This document shows positions 37,301-45,131 of a DNA stretch of 64,000 nucleotides, piece after piece (position 1 is the stretch's first letter; every line of letters begins with the position of its first letter). This DNA is from Lachnospiraceae bacterium (GTDB taxonomy: Bacteria; Bacillota; Clostridia; Lachnospirales; Lachnospiraceae), in contig JAFUXA010000014.1 in NCBI GenBank assembly GCA_017470985.1, forward strand, positions 184,196-248,195, read 5' to 3'. The position numbers and the translations under genes were made by a program. The notes under the pieces were generated by a model that did no database searches, was not told the DNA's origin, and was given only the letters and a program-made list of their open reading frames with translations.

Positions 37301-37315
37301 AATTTTCAGATATAT
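37301..37315. promoter_or_regulatory. CodY-box-like site upstream of flgB
   Basis: AATTTTCAGATATAT matches 12 of 15 positions of the CodY consensus known from Bacillus, Lactococcus and Listeria. It lies about 60 bases upstream of the flgB -35 box, so activation, distant repression or co-operation with another site are all possible. Confidence 0.45.
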
Positions 37316-37403
37316 CGAAATATTTTCTAATAAGCCGGGGTGAATCCCGCTTTTTCTATTGCATATATCCATTTCAAAAAGTTTCACACCGCCATTTCTA
37401 AAT

Positions 37404-37435
37404 AGAAAAAGGGACTTACCATAGTAAGTCCCTTT
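37404..37435 (-). terminator. Intrinsic terminator after codY
   Basis: AAAGGGACTTAC (37408-ish) pairs perfectly with GTAAGTCCCTTT (to 37435) around a four-base loop, followed on the minus strand by TTCTATTT. It separates codY transcription from the flagellar operon. Confidence 0.85.
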
Positions 37436-37489
37436 AAATAAACACATCCATGTGTATTTATATATCGGATTAATTTAATCAAAAATTAA

Positions 37490-38266
37490 TTACTTGTCTT
37501 TCTTCAGTGAATCAAGCTCATCAAATACAGCATCATTCAATACCTTGATGTATGTACCCTTCATTCCTGATGAACGAGATTCAATCACTCCAGCACTTTC
37601 AAACTTTCTCAAAGCATTTACAATAACTGAACGAGTAATACCTACTCTATCAGCAATCTTGGATGCAACAAGAATTCCCTCTGTACCCTGAAGTTCATCA
37701 AAAATATGTACAATAGCTTCCAACTCTGAAAATGATAATGTGCTAATTGCAGATTTAACAATCTGAACTTTGCGGTTCTCCTCTGCATTTTCCTCATTTA
37801 CAGAACGCATCATCTCAAGACCAACCACTGTTGTTCCATATTCAACCAGGATAATATCATCAATATCATACTGACGATCATATCTGTATACAAACAAAGT
37901 ACCTAATCTCTCACCTGCAATATCAAGAGGTGCAATAATTGCCGAATATTTATTAATATCAGCAGATTCAAATCCTAATGTCTGTAAATTAACATTTTCC
38001 TTTGTAGATAAAATTCCAAGAAGACGCTCATTTAACATCTCATCAACGAATCCGCCTACTTCTTCAACAATAAGCTCTGTAATATCTGGAGTTCCCTCCG
38101 CCTGGCTCACTCCAAGAACCTTACCTTTCTTGCTGATTACAAGCACGCTTGAATCCAAAATATCAGTAAGCACAGAACAAATATCATTAAATACAACCTT
38201 TGATGAATTGTTGTTATGCAGAAGCTTACCAATCTTTCTTGTTTTGTCTAACAACTGAACACTCAT
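37490..38266 (-). CDS. codY: GTP- and branched-chain amino acid-sensing global regulator CodY
   Basis: 258 residues, normal size. An N-terminal GAF domain (about 1-155; SVQLLDKTRKIGKLLHNN) senses branched-chain amino acids, a long linker helix follows, and a C-terminal winged helix (about 200-245) carries the highly conserved recognition segment ASKIADRVGITRSVIVNALR. CodY represses or activates genes for nutrient use, motility and competence when nutrients are plentiful. The start at MSVQLLDK has TTGGAGG upstream; ten extra codons in frame are leader. It lies at the end of comM-dprA-topA and before the flagellar operon. A near-perfect CodY box adjoins its own promoter. Confidence 0.96.
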   Translation of the reverse strand: MSVQLLDKTRKIGKLLHNNNSSKVVFNDICSVLTDILDSSVLVISKKGKVLGVSQAEGTPDITELIVEEVGGFVDEMLNERLLGILSTKENVNLQTLGFESADINKYSAIIAPLDIAGERLGTLFVYRYDRQYDIDDIILVEYGTTVVGLEMMRSVNEENAEENRKVQIVKSAISTLSFSELEAIVHIFDELQGTEGILVASKIADRVGITRSVIVNALRKFESAGVIESRSSGMKGTYIKVLNDAVFDELDSLKKDK

Positions 38267-38366
38267 TTTATACCTCCAACATTCCCTATGTTGCACATTT
38301 TAGCGCAACCGGTTTGTAATAATCACACTCTCTCCCTACAAAGATCTATAAATCTTCGTAAAAATG

Positions 38367-38395
38367 ATTTTAACATCATCCCGAAACAATTACAA
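38367..38395 (-). promoter_or_regulatory. sigma-A promoter of codY
   Basis: TTGTAA (rc of 38390-38395) and TAAAAT (rc of 38367-38372), 17 bases apart on the minus strand, give a leader of about 95 bases. A second, weaker candidate lies further upstream near the topA stop codon. Confidence 0.6.
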
Positions 38396-38396
38396 C

Positions 38397-38411
38397 AAAT
38401 TTCAGAAAATT
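38397..38411. promoter_or_regulatory. CodY box next to the codY promoter
   Basis: AAATTTCAGAAAATT matches 14 of 15 positions of the consensus AATTTTCWGAAAATT. It begins one base upstream of the -35 hexamer, so bound CodY would touch RNA polymerase. This points to autoregulation. Confidence 0.75.
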
Positions 38412-38488
38412 TCGTCGAATTAGGCATAAAAACTTTTTTCATAAGCACTATTATTAAATCTGTATCGACAACAGCACAAATTTGTCAA

Positions 38489-40561
38489 TTATTCCTGTCT
38501 ATCTTCTGTATGACGACAGTCCTCATTCTGACATACCAACTTGCTACCCTTTTCAACCATATAACCGCCACAAACCGGGCATGGCTTAGATACCGGCTTT
38601 GACCAGCTCATAAAATCACATTCTGTATTATTCTCGCAGCCATAGAATCTACGACCCTTCTTAGACTTTCTAACTACTATGTCCTTACCGCATTTCGGAC
38701 AAGCTACGCCAATCTTCTCTAAATAAGGCTTAGTATTTCTACAGTCTGGGAATCCTGGGCAAGCCAAGAATTTACCATGAGGGCCATATTTAATAACCAT
38801 ATTACGGCCACATTCCTCACAGACTACATCTGTCTCCTCATCTGCAATAGTAACTTTCTCCAGGTCTTTCTCAGCCTTCATAACGGCAACATCCAAATCA
38901 GGATAGAAATTCTCCACCACTGACTTCCATTTAACCTTGCCCTCTTCAACCTGATCCAGCAAACTCTCTAAATTTGCAGTGAAATGATCATCAACAATAC
39001 TTGGGAACTGTTCTTTCATTATATTATTGACCACATCTCCCAACTCAGTCACATATATATTTCTACCCTCTTTGACAATATATCTTCTCTTCAAGATAGT
39101 AGAAATTGTAGGAGAATATGTACTTGGTCTACCAATTCCAAGTTCTTCCATTGTATGTACTAAAGATGCTTCTGTAAAATGAGGAGCAGGCTGTGTGAAA
39201 TGCTGCTTCTCTTCAACAGACTTCAACTTAATTGAAGTATCCTCAGTGATTTTATCAAGTCCTGGCAGTTTGCTCTCTTTCTTCTCATCTGCCTCAGTAT
39301 ATACAAGCATATATCCATCAAATTTTCTAATGGAATCTGCAGCTGTAAATATGTAATCTCCGGCAGCAATCTTCACACTCTTGGTCTCATCAATAGCATT
39401 ACTCATCTGGCTGGCAGCAAAGCGTCTCCAAATAAGCTGATACAATCTATACTGATCTCTAGAAAGTGATTCCTTCACATCCTCTGGTGTTCTGTTAATA
39501 TCAGATGGTCTGATAGCCTCGTGGGCATCCTGAATTTTTGCATCAGATTTCTGCACACTTCCCGGCTTATTTTTCAGATATTCATCTCCATAATTTGTTG
39601 AAATGAATTCCATAGCTGCCACTCTGGCCTCATCAGACACACGAACAGAATCCGTACGCAGATAAGTAATCAAACCAACGGTACCCTGTCCTTTTACATC
39701 AACACCTTCATACAGCTGCTGAGCAATTCTCATTGTCTTCTGAATAGAGAAATTCAATGCTTTGGATGCTTCCTGCTGCATAGTACTTGTTGTAAATGGA
39801 AGAGGTGACTTACGCTCCCTGCTTCCAGTCTTCACACTCTCAACTGTAAATGTGGCATTATTCAATGCGCCTTTTATCTTCTCAGCTTCCTCAAGACTAT
39901 TTATCTCAATCCTGTTTTTTCTATCTCCATAGAATTTAGCCTCAAAAGTTTTCTTATTATCTAAATTTTCAATGACGGCATCTATTGTATAGTATTCTGT
40001 AGGAATGAATGAATCAATTTCAGCTTCTCTGTCACAAATCAATCTCAGAGCAACTGACTGCACTCTACCAGCACTCAAGCCTCTCTTAACCTTTGCCCAC
40101 AACAATGGACTAATCTTGTATCCAACCATACGGTCAAGCATACGTCTGGCCTGCTGAGAATCCACAAGATTCATATCAATATCGCGAGGATTCTTGAGTG
40201 AATTCTTCACTACATTCTTGGTGATCTCATTAAAAGTAATACGAGATACCTTCTTATCTTCCAATTTCAAAGACTTGATCAAATGCCATGAAATAGCTTC
40301 ACCCTCGCGGTCGGGATCGGTTGCAAGATAGATTTTATCGGCTTTCTTAGCTTCTTTTCTCAAGCTTGCAAGCAACTCTCCCTTTCCTCTAATAGTTATA
40401 TATTTTGGTTCATAATCATTTTCCGGATCAAATCCCAACTGACTCTTTGGCAAATCTCTCACATGGCCATTAGAAGCCATAACCTCATAATTCTTGCCAA
40501 GAAATTTCTTGATTGTCTTCACCTTTGCCGGTGATTCCACTATAACTAAATACTTCGCCAT
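38489..40561 (-). CDS. topA: DNA topoisomerase I
   Basis: 690 residues, type IA. The TOPRIM domain starts YLVIVESPAKVKTIKKFL and continues ATDPDREGEAISWHL (acidic metal triad). The catalytic tyrosine is Tyr300 in LITYLRTDSVRVS. Three C-terminal zinc-ribbon modules (about 572-690; Cys pairs as CEECG, CPKCG, CPVCG) bind single-stranded DNA. It relaxes negative supercoils. It follows dprA, as in most Firmicutes. Confidence 0.98.
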   Translation of the reverse strand: MAKYLVIVESPAKVKTIKKFLGKNYEVMASNGHVRDLPKSQLGFDPENDYEPKYITIRGKGELLASLRKEAKKADKIYLATDPDREGEAISWHLIKSLKLEDKKVSRITFNEITKNVVKNSLKNPRDIDMNLVDSQQARRMLDRMVGYKISPLLWAKVKRGLSAGRVQSVALRLICDREAEIDSFIPTEYYTIDAVIENLDNKKTFEAKFYGDRKNRIEINSLEEAEKIKGALNNATFTVESVKTGSRERKSPLPFTTSTMQQEASKALNFSIQKTMRIAQQLYEGVDVKGQGTVGLITYLRTDSVRVSDEARVAAMEFISTNYGDEYLKNKPGSVQKSDAKIQDAHEAIRPSDINRTPEDVKESLSRDQYRLYQLIWRRFAASQMSNAIDETKSVKIAAGDYIFTAADSIRKFDGYMLVYTEADEKKESKLPGLDKITEDTSIKLKSVEEKQHFTQPAPHFTEASLVHTMEELGIGRPSTYSPTISTILKRRYIVKEGRNIYVTELGDVVNNIMKEQFPSIVDDHFTANLESLLDQVEEGKVKWKSVVENFYPDLDVAVMKAEKDLEKVTIADEETDVVCEECGRNMVIKYGPHGKFLACPGFPDCRNTKPYLEKIGVACPKCGKDIVVRKSKKGRRFYGCENNTECDFMSWSKPVSKPCPVCGGYMVEKGSKLVCQNEDCRHTEDRQE

Positions 40562-40621
40562 GAAATCCTACTCCTTAATAATAGAAATCAAAAGCAACTA
40601 TACACCAAGGTTTTTCGTTTT

Positions 40622-41716
40622 TCAATATGTATTTTTTGAAATCACATATTGATTTTTAAATTTTTCATATATAAATCCTTTCTCAACCAGGCCTATTATA
40701 ATAGAAAGAACTTCGAAATAATCCATTCCCGAATTGTCAATTATCACATTGAGACTGGTTGGATAATAGTCTATTAAATCGTAGATTTTGTGCTCTTCAG
40801 GCGTTAAATCCTTATGTGTATTCTCATTGTTATGATTCAAATTTAAATTTCTCAAATCACATTCTCTCAAAGACTGTATAAAATCATCTGATGAGGTGAT
40901 AATCTGAGCCCCCTGATTTATTAATCTGTTGCAGCCCTCGCTCATTTTATCTGTGATCCTACCAGGAACTACATATATATCCTTCCCTTGTTCCAGAGCA
41001 AAATCCACTGTTATAAGTGAACCGCTCTTCTTTCTCGCTTCAACAACAACAAGAGATTTAGACATACCACTAATAATTCTATTTCTTGATGGAAACTGTC
41101 CTGCCAAGGGTTGTCTTCCATGAGGATATTCTGATATAACGCAGCCATTTTCTATAATTTTCTGATAAAGTTTTCGATTCATGGCAGGATAACAGATGTC
41201 AACTCCACAACCTAAAACAGCAACCGTACGACCACCTGCCTGCAGGCAGCCCTCATGGGACGCTGAGTCTATCCCTTTCGCCATACCGCTCACTACTACA
41301 AAACCGTTAGCTCCTAGATTATAACCTATTTCAGATGCCATAGTTTTACCATAGGCACTACAGCATCTGGCTCCTACCATTGCCACCATTTCATCCTGAG
41401 CCTCCGGCAATTCTCCCAGAAAATATAATCCATAAGGATGATCATATACTTCAAACAAATCCCTGGGATATTCCGGATCTTCTACAGTAACCATAGATTC
41501 TCCATAGGATGCAAATTCTCGATATTTTAAATCAAGATTATATTTCCTCGCTTCTTCAATATTTTCAACCTGTTTCACATTTAAAATACCTACCCAATCC
41601 TCCTTGGAGTTAAACTCATTATAAACTCCTTCTGCCGATCCATATTTTTCAATAAGCTTATTCCTGGCCACATTTCCCAGACCTTCTATCTCATTAAACC
41701 AATACTTGTACTTCAT
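40622..41716 (-). CDS. dprA: DNA-processing protein DprA
   Basis: About 364 residues. A short N-terminal helical domain (MKYKYWFNEIEGLGNVARNKL) precedes a Rossmann-like core (SGMAKGIDSASHEGCLQAGG, VLGCGVDICYPAMN, FPSRNRIISGMS, KSGSLITVDFALEQGKDIYVVPG) and a C-terminal winged-helix domain. DprA loads RecA on incoming single-stranded DNA in transformation. The ATG at 41716 fits family starts. A longer TTG-started frame begins at 41773, but neither start has a well-placed Shine-Dalgarno. The combination comM-dprA-topA is common in Clostridia even without known competence. Confidence 0.94.
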   Translation of the reverse strand: MKYKYWFNEIEGLGNVARNKLIEKYGSAEGVYNEFNSKEDWVGILNVKQVENIEEARKYNLDLKYREFASYGESMVTVEDPEYPRDLFEVYDHPYGLYFLGELPEAQDEMVAMVGARCCSAYGKTMASEIGYNLGANGFVVVSGMAKGIDSASHEGCLQAGGRTVAVLGCGVDICYPAMNRKLYQKIIENGCVISEYPHGRQPLAGQFPSRNRIISGMSKSLVVVEARKKSGSLITVDFALEQGKDIYVVPGRITDKMSEGCNRLINQGAQIITSSDDFIQSLRECDLRNLNLNHNNENTHKDLTPEEHKIYDLIDYYPTSLNVIIDNSGMDYFEVLSIIIGLVEKGFIYEKFKNQYVISKNTY

Positions 41717-41786
41717 ATCCCCATAATCCCCCTTACTTTCCAAAACATTCCATCCATAAAACCCTTTTAACAAGTCCTAAATCATT

Positions 41787-43370
41787 TCAATCATTCCAGA
41801 AATTCTGATCCATAGCTCTATAACACAAGGCTTCCTGCAAATGTTTTATTTTAATATTCTCACTTCCATCCATATCTGCAATAGTCCTGGCCACCCTAAG
41901 AACTCTGTGATACGTTCTGGCTGTAAGTTTCATTTTGTCATACATCTTCTCCATAAATTTCTCTTCCTGATCTTCTAAACTGCAATATTTCTCAAGCATT
42001 CCCACTGGAATCTGGCTATTAAAATTAAAGGATTCCAATCTATATCTGGCATTTTGTAATTTATGCATCTCCACAACTCTTCTTCTAATGGAAGCAGAGC
42101 TTTCACTCTGACCTATATTTTTCAAATCTGTAAATCCAACAGTCTCAGCCTGGACACATAAATCAATTCTATCAAGGAGAGGCTGACTAAGTTTATTCCT
42201 GTAATTCTTCAGAGACCGGTCACTGCAATGACATCTGTTCAAATCCGGATAATAGCCACAATTACAGGGATTCATAGAGGCCACCAATGTGAAGTCAGCA
42301 GGGAATGTAAAATTACCACTAACCCTTGATATACAGACCTTCTTATCCTCTAAAGGTTGCCTTAATATCTCCAAAGTATCTTTATTAAATTCTGTAAGCT
42401 CATCCAAAAATAAAACCCCTCCATTCGCCAATGATATCTCTCCAGGTCTGACAACACTTCCTCCACCTACTAATCCATTAGGAGAAATAGTATGATGAGG
42501 ACTTCTAAAAGGTCTATGATTAATAAGACCTTCCCTCTCTCCAAACAACCCACAGGCGCTATATATCTTGGATATTTGGATCTGCTCATCAGGTGTCATA
42601 TCAGGCAAAATCGATGGAATGCACTTGGCAATCATAGTCTTGCCAGCCCCCGGTGGTCCCACCATCAAAATATTATGCATCCCGGATATTGCAACTTCAC
42701 ATGCTCTTCTAAGCATTTTCTGACCATTTATATTGGCAAAGTCATATTTATTTTCATCATGATTTTCTTCTATTGCATGATCTTCTTGCGCTACACCTTT
42801 CGAACCCTCCTTGGCATCAGAAGTCTCAGCATTCGTAGCCTCCTCAATCCATGCCTCTTCACCTTTTGTCAGAAAAGTTATAGCTTGATTTAAGTTTTGA
42901 ACCGGTATTATTTTCAAGTCCGGAACCAGCCTGGCTTCACTGGCGTTTACAGCAGGTACAATACATATTCTTATACCCTTTTCCTTGGCAGTAATTAGCA
43001 TGGATAATATGCCATTCACTCCAATCACCTCTCCATTCAAGGATAGCTCTCCCACAATAATCATCTCATGTATGGAATTATTTTCTATAATTCCCATTGC
43101 AGTCAAAATAGATATAGCCATAGGCAGATCAAAACCTGTACCGGTCTTTCTCACATTTCCCGGAGCAAAATTCACTGTAATTCTCTTTACAGGAAGAGAA
43201 TATCCAATTCCTTTCAAGGCTGTTCTCACCCTCTCCTTGGATTCTCTCACCTCCGGAGACAGAGAACCTACCATATCAAAAACCGGCATACCATCACTGA
43301 TATCTGTCTCAACGGATACCATCAAAGCTTCAATTCCATACAATACTGCAGTATTAATACAACTATACAT
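41787..43370 (-). CDS. comM: YifB/ComM family Mg-chelatase-like AAA+ ATPase
   Basis: 527 residues. The N-terminal Lon-protease-like domain (AVLYGIEALMVSVETDISDGMPVFDMVG) has the fold but acts without proteolysis in this family. The AAA+ module has Walker A (VGPPGAGKTMIAKCIPSILP), Walker B (GGVLFLDELTEF) and a Cys-rich insert (NPCNCGYYPD with further Cys residues), and a C-terminal helical domain follows. ComM is a helicase that extends integrated DNA during transformation in Vibrio. An Ala/Glu-rich spacer (about 182-215) between the two domains is unusually long. Confidence 0.93.
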   Translation of the reverse strand: MYSCINTAVLYGIEALMVSVETDISDGMPVFDMVGSLSPEVRESKERVRTALKGIGYSLPVKRITVNFAPGNVRKTGTGFDLPMAISILTAMGIIENNSIHEMIIVGELSLNGEVIGVNGILSMLITAKEKGIRICIVPAVNASEARLVPDLKIIPVQNLNQAITFLTKGEEAWIEEATNAETSDAKEGSKGVAQEDHAIEENHDENKYDFANINGQKMLRRACEVAISGMHNILMVGPPGAGKTMIAKCIPSILPDMTPDEQIQISKIYSACGLFGEREGLINHRPFRSPHHTISPNGLVGGGSVVRPGEISLANGGVLFLDELTEFNKDTLEILRQPLEDKKVCISRVSGNFTFPADFTLVASMNPCNCGYYPDLNRCHCSDRSLKNYRNKLSQPLLDRIDLCVQAETVGFTDLKNIGQSESSASIRRRVVEMHKLQNARYRLESFNFNSQIPVGMLEKYCSLEDQEEKFMEKMYDKMKLTARTYHRVLRVARTIADMDGSENIKIKHLQEALCYRAMDQNFWND

Positions 43371-43469
43371 ATAAACTCCTTCTCATGAATGTCCGGACTT
43401 ATTTTTAAAATATGAATGAATTAACTCGAAATAAAATAATATAAGAATCATAAATGCATAGAATTATAA

Positions 43470-43498
43470 AGAAAAATCCACAGGGTAATCCCTGTGGA
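43470..43498 (-). terminator. Intrinsic terminator after trpS
   Basis: Nine-pair stem TCCACAGGG (43477-43485) with CCCTGTGGA (43490-43498) and a four-base loop, followed on the minus strand by TTTTTCTTT. It ends the GH13-DUF5662-trpS unit before comM. Confidence 0.88.
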
Positions 43499-43557
43499 AA
43501 TGATAAAAAGATATGTATAATATAGCAAGTTGTAATAAATATTTCAACTATAATTTA

Positions 43558-44562
43558 TTATCTAATCTGCTCTGTAAGACCAACCTTCTTCTGCACTTTT
43601 CTCAATGTCTTATTTGAGAAGTATCTGGCTTTATCAGCATTTTCCTTGATACAATTATTGAGATATGCCTTGTCAGCCATAAGTTCCTCATATCTCTTCT
43701 GAATTGGAGCAAGTTCATCTGCTACACACTCACCAACTGCAAGTTTGAAATCCCCGTAGCCTCTTCCTTCGAACTCTCTCTCAATCTCCTCATTGGTCTT
43801 GCCGGTAATTGTGCTATAAATATTCATAAGATTGCTGATTCCAGGCTTATCATCACCGTAGCGTACAATAGCCTCCGAATCTGTTACAGCCTTCTTGAAT
43901 TTGCGAATAATAGAATCTCTGTCATCCAAGAGAAGAATTGTAGAATTAATATTCTCATCTGACTTAGACATCTTCTTTGTCGGATCCTGCAAACTCATAA
44001 TACGAGCTCCGGTCTTGCCAATATATGGTTCTGGAATTGTAAATACATCACCATAAATATTATTAAATCTCGTAGCAATATCTCTGGTAATCTCAAGATG
44101 CTGCTTCTGATCAGCACCAACTGGAACCACATCAGCCTGATATAATAAAATATCTGCAGCCATCAAAACCGGATATGTATACAAACCTGCATTGATATTA
44201 TCCGCATGCTTTGCAGACTTATCCTTAAACTGAGTCATTCTATTTAACTCACCCATATAAGTAAAGCAATCCAGAATCCATCCTAATTCTGCATGTCCTG
44301 ATACATGAGACTGATAATATATACAGTTTTTCTCAGGATCCAAGCCTGCAGCTACATAAAGAGCATATAACTTTCTGGCATTCTGTCTGAACTCAGCAGG
44401 ATTCTGTCTAACTGTAAGAGAATGCAAATCCATAATTCCAAAGAAACAATCATACTCATCACAGAGATTCACCCAGTTCTTCAATGCTCCTAAATAATTG
44501 CCAAGCTGCAATGTCGCTGTAGCCTGCATTCCACTATATAAAATCTTCTTTTCCTTTTCCAT
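43558..44562 (-). CDS. trpS: Tryptophanyl-tRNA synthetase
   Basis: 334 residues, class I. The HIGH-type motif appears as QLGN (residues 19-22, in SGMQATATLQLGNYLGALKNW), a variant since the first His is replaced; TrpRS proteins often have Thr here. KMSKS is intact (TKKMSKSDEN). Other diagnostic stretches are YQADVVPVGADQKQHLEITRDIA and GARIMSLQDP. It charges tRNA-Trp. It is the last gene of an operon starting with a GH13-like gene; there is no T-box leader directly before it. Confidence 0.96.
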   Translation of the reverse strand: MEKEKKILYSGMQATATLQLGNYLGALKNWVNLCDEYDCFFGIMDLHSLTVRQNPAEFRQNARKLYALYVAAGLDPEKNCIYYQSHVSGHAELGWILDCFTYMGELNRMTQFKDKSAKHADNINAGLYTYPVLMAADILLYQADVVPVGADQKQHLEITRDIATRFNNIYGDVFTIPEPYIGKTGARIMSLQDPTKKMSKSDENINSTILLLDDRDSIIRKFKKAVTDSEAIVRYGDDKPGISNLMNIYSTITGKTNEEIEREFEGRGYGDFKLAVGECVADELAPIQKRYEELMADKAYLNNCIKENADKARYFSNKTLRKVQKKVGLTEQIR

Positions 44563-44585
44563 TGTCTTGTCCTTCCTAAATTCTA

Positions 44586-45122
44586 TTATTTATTATGTAA
44601 AACCTGTTTTCTAATGTAATCAAAGGTATAATCTTCACCTTTTTCAGCCAGCATTGTGAGAAGTCTCTCCAACAATTCCATTGTCTCAGGATGCATAAGA
44701 TAACGACCTTTGCCCTTCTCATAATACTCCAATGGGCTTCTGTCATTATAATCATCACCCATATACACCATACAGGCTGCAATTCTATCCATAACCATCT
44801 CTACAACATATTTCTCAGGCATTTTCATACCCACCATGCCTTCATTTTTGTTCAGGCTATAGTCAATCCAGTATTCAAAATGATGTTTATTTCTACCTTT
44901 GTGATGAAGCCATGCAAGAGACAATCCTGTCGCTTCCCTTTCAGCATTATTAGGGCTTCTGGTTCCCTGATAATATTTTGCACCTACTGAGAATTCTACC
45001 GGTGAATATTTTGACAAATCATGCATCAAGCCCTGCTTATACAGGCCTACTTTGAAACATTTCTTCATCACCAGATGTCTATGATGTGTAATTGTCTTAA
45101 AATGCTCAAATCCATGTCCCAT
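44586..45122 (-). CDS. DUF5662 family protein
   Basis: 178 residues, cytoplasmic, rich in His and Tyr. Conserved-looking elements are THHRHLVMKKCFKVGLYKQG, then LMHDLSKYSPVEF and LAWLHHKGRNKHHFEYW. The His/Asp arrangement (HxxH, HDLSKYS, HHK, HHFEYW) resembles a metal-binding site of HD-hydrolase type. Relatives are common in Clostridia and phages under the name DUF5662, sometimes called catalase without support. The substrate is unknown. It is located between the GH13-like gene and trpS with short gaps of 9 and 23 bases. Confidence 0.75.
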   Translation of the reverse strand: MGHGFEHFKTITHHRHLVMKKCFKVGLYKQGLMHDLSKYSPVEFSVGAKYYQGTRSPNNAEREATGLSLAWLHHKGRNKHHFEYWIDYSLNKNEGMVGMKMPEKYVVEMVMDRIAACMVYMGDDYNDRSPLEYYEKGKGRYLMHPETMELLERLLTMLAEKGEDYTFDYIRKQVLHNK

Positions 45123-45131
45123 AATCTATTC

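Larger units (their letters stand above)
37170..37489 (-). other. Regulatory region between codY and the flagellar operon
   Basis: A 320-base stretch with no convincing gene. From right to left it holds the codY terminator (37404-37435), a weak GC stem-loop near 37333-37353, a CodY-box-like site (37301-37315), three neighbouring inverted repeats (37267-37285, 37247-37262 and 37231-37246) and the flgB promoter. A 73-codon open frame here spans the terminator and is rejected as a gene. Confidence 0.7.

Noticed and set aside
37226-37447. 73-codon open frame on the minus strand between codY and flgB
   Set aside because: It spans the codY terminator hairpin and the promoter region and has no plausible ribosome site or family resemblance.
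43387-43398. Palindrome GTCCGGAC upstream of comM as an operator
   Set aside because: An isolated eight-base palindrome without a clear promoter relation is too weak to call.
44563-44585. T-box riboswitch in front of trpS
   Set aside because: Only 23 bases separate trpS from the upstream gene, and the operon leader before 46979 is too short for a T-box.
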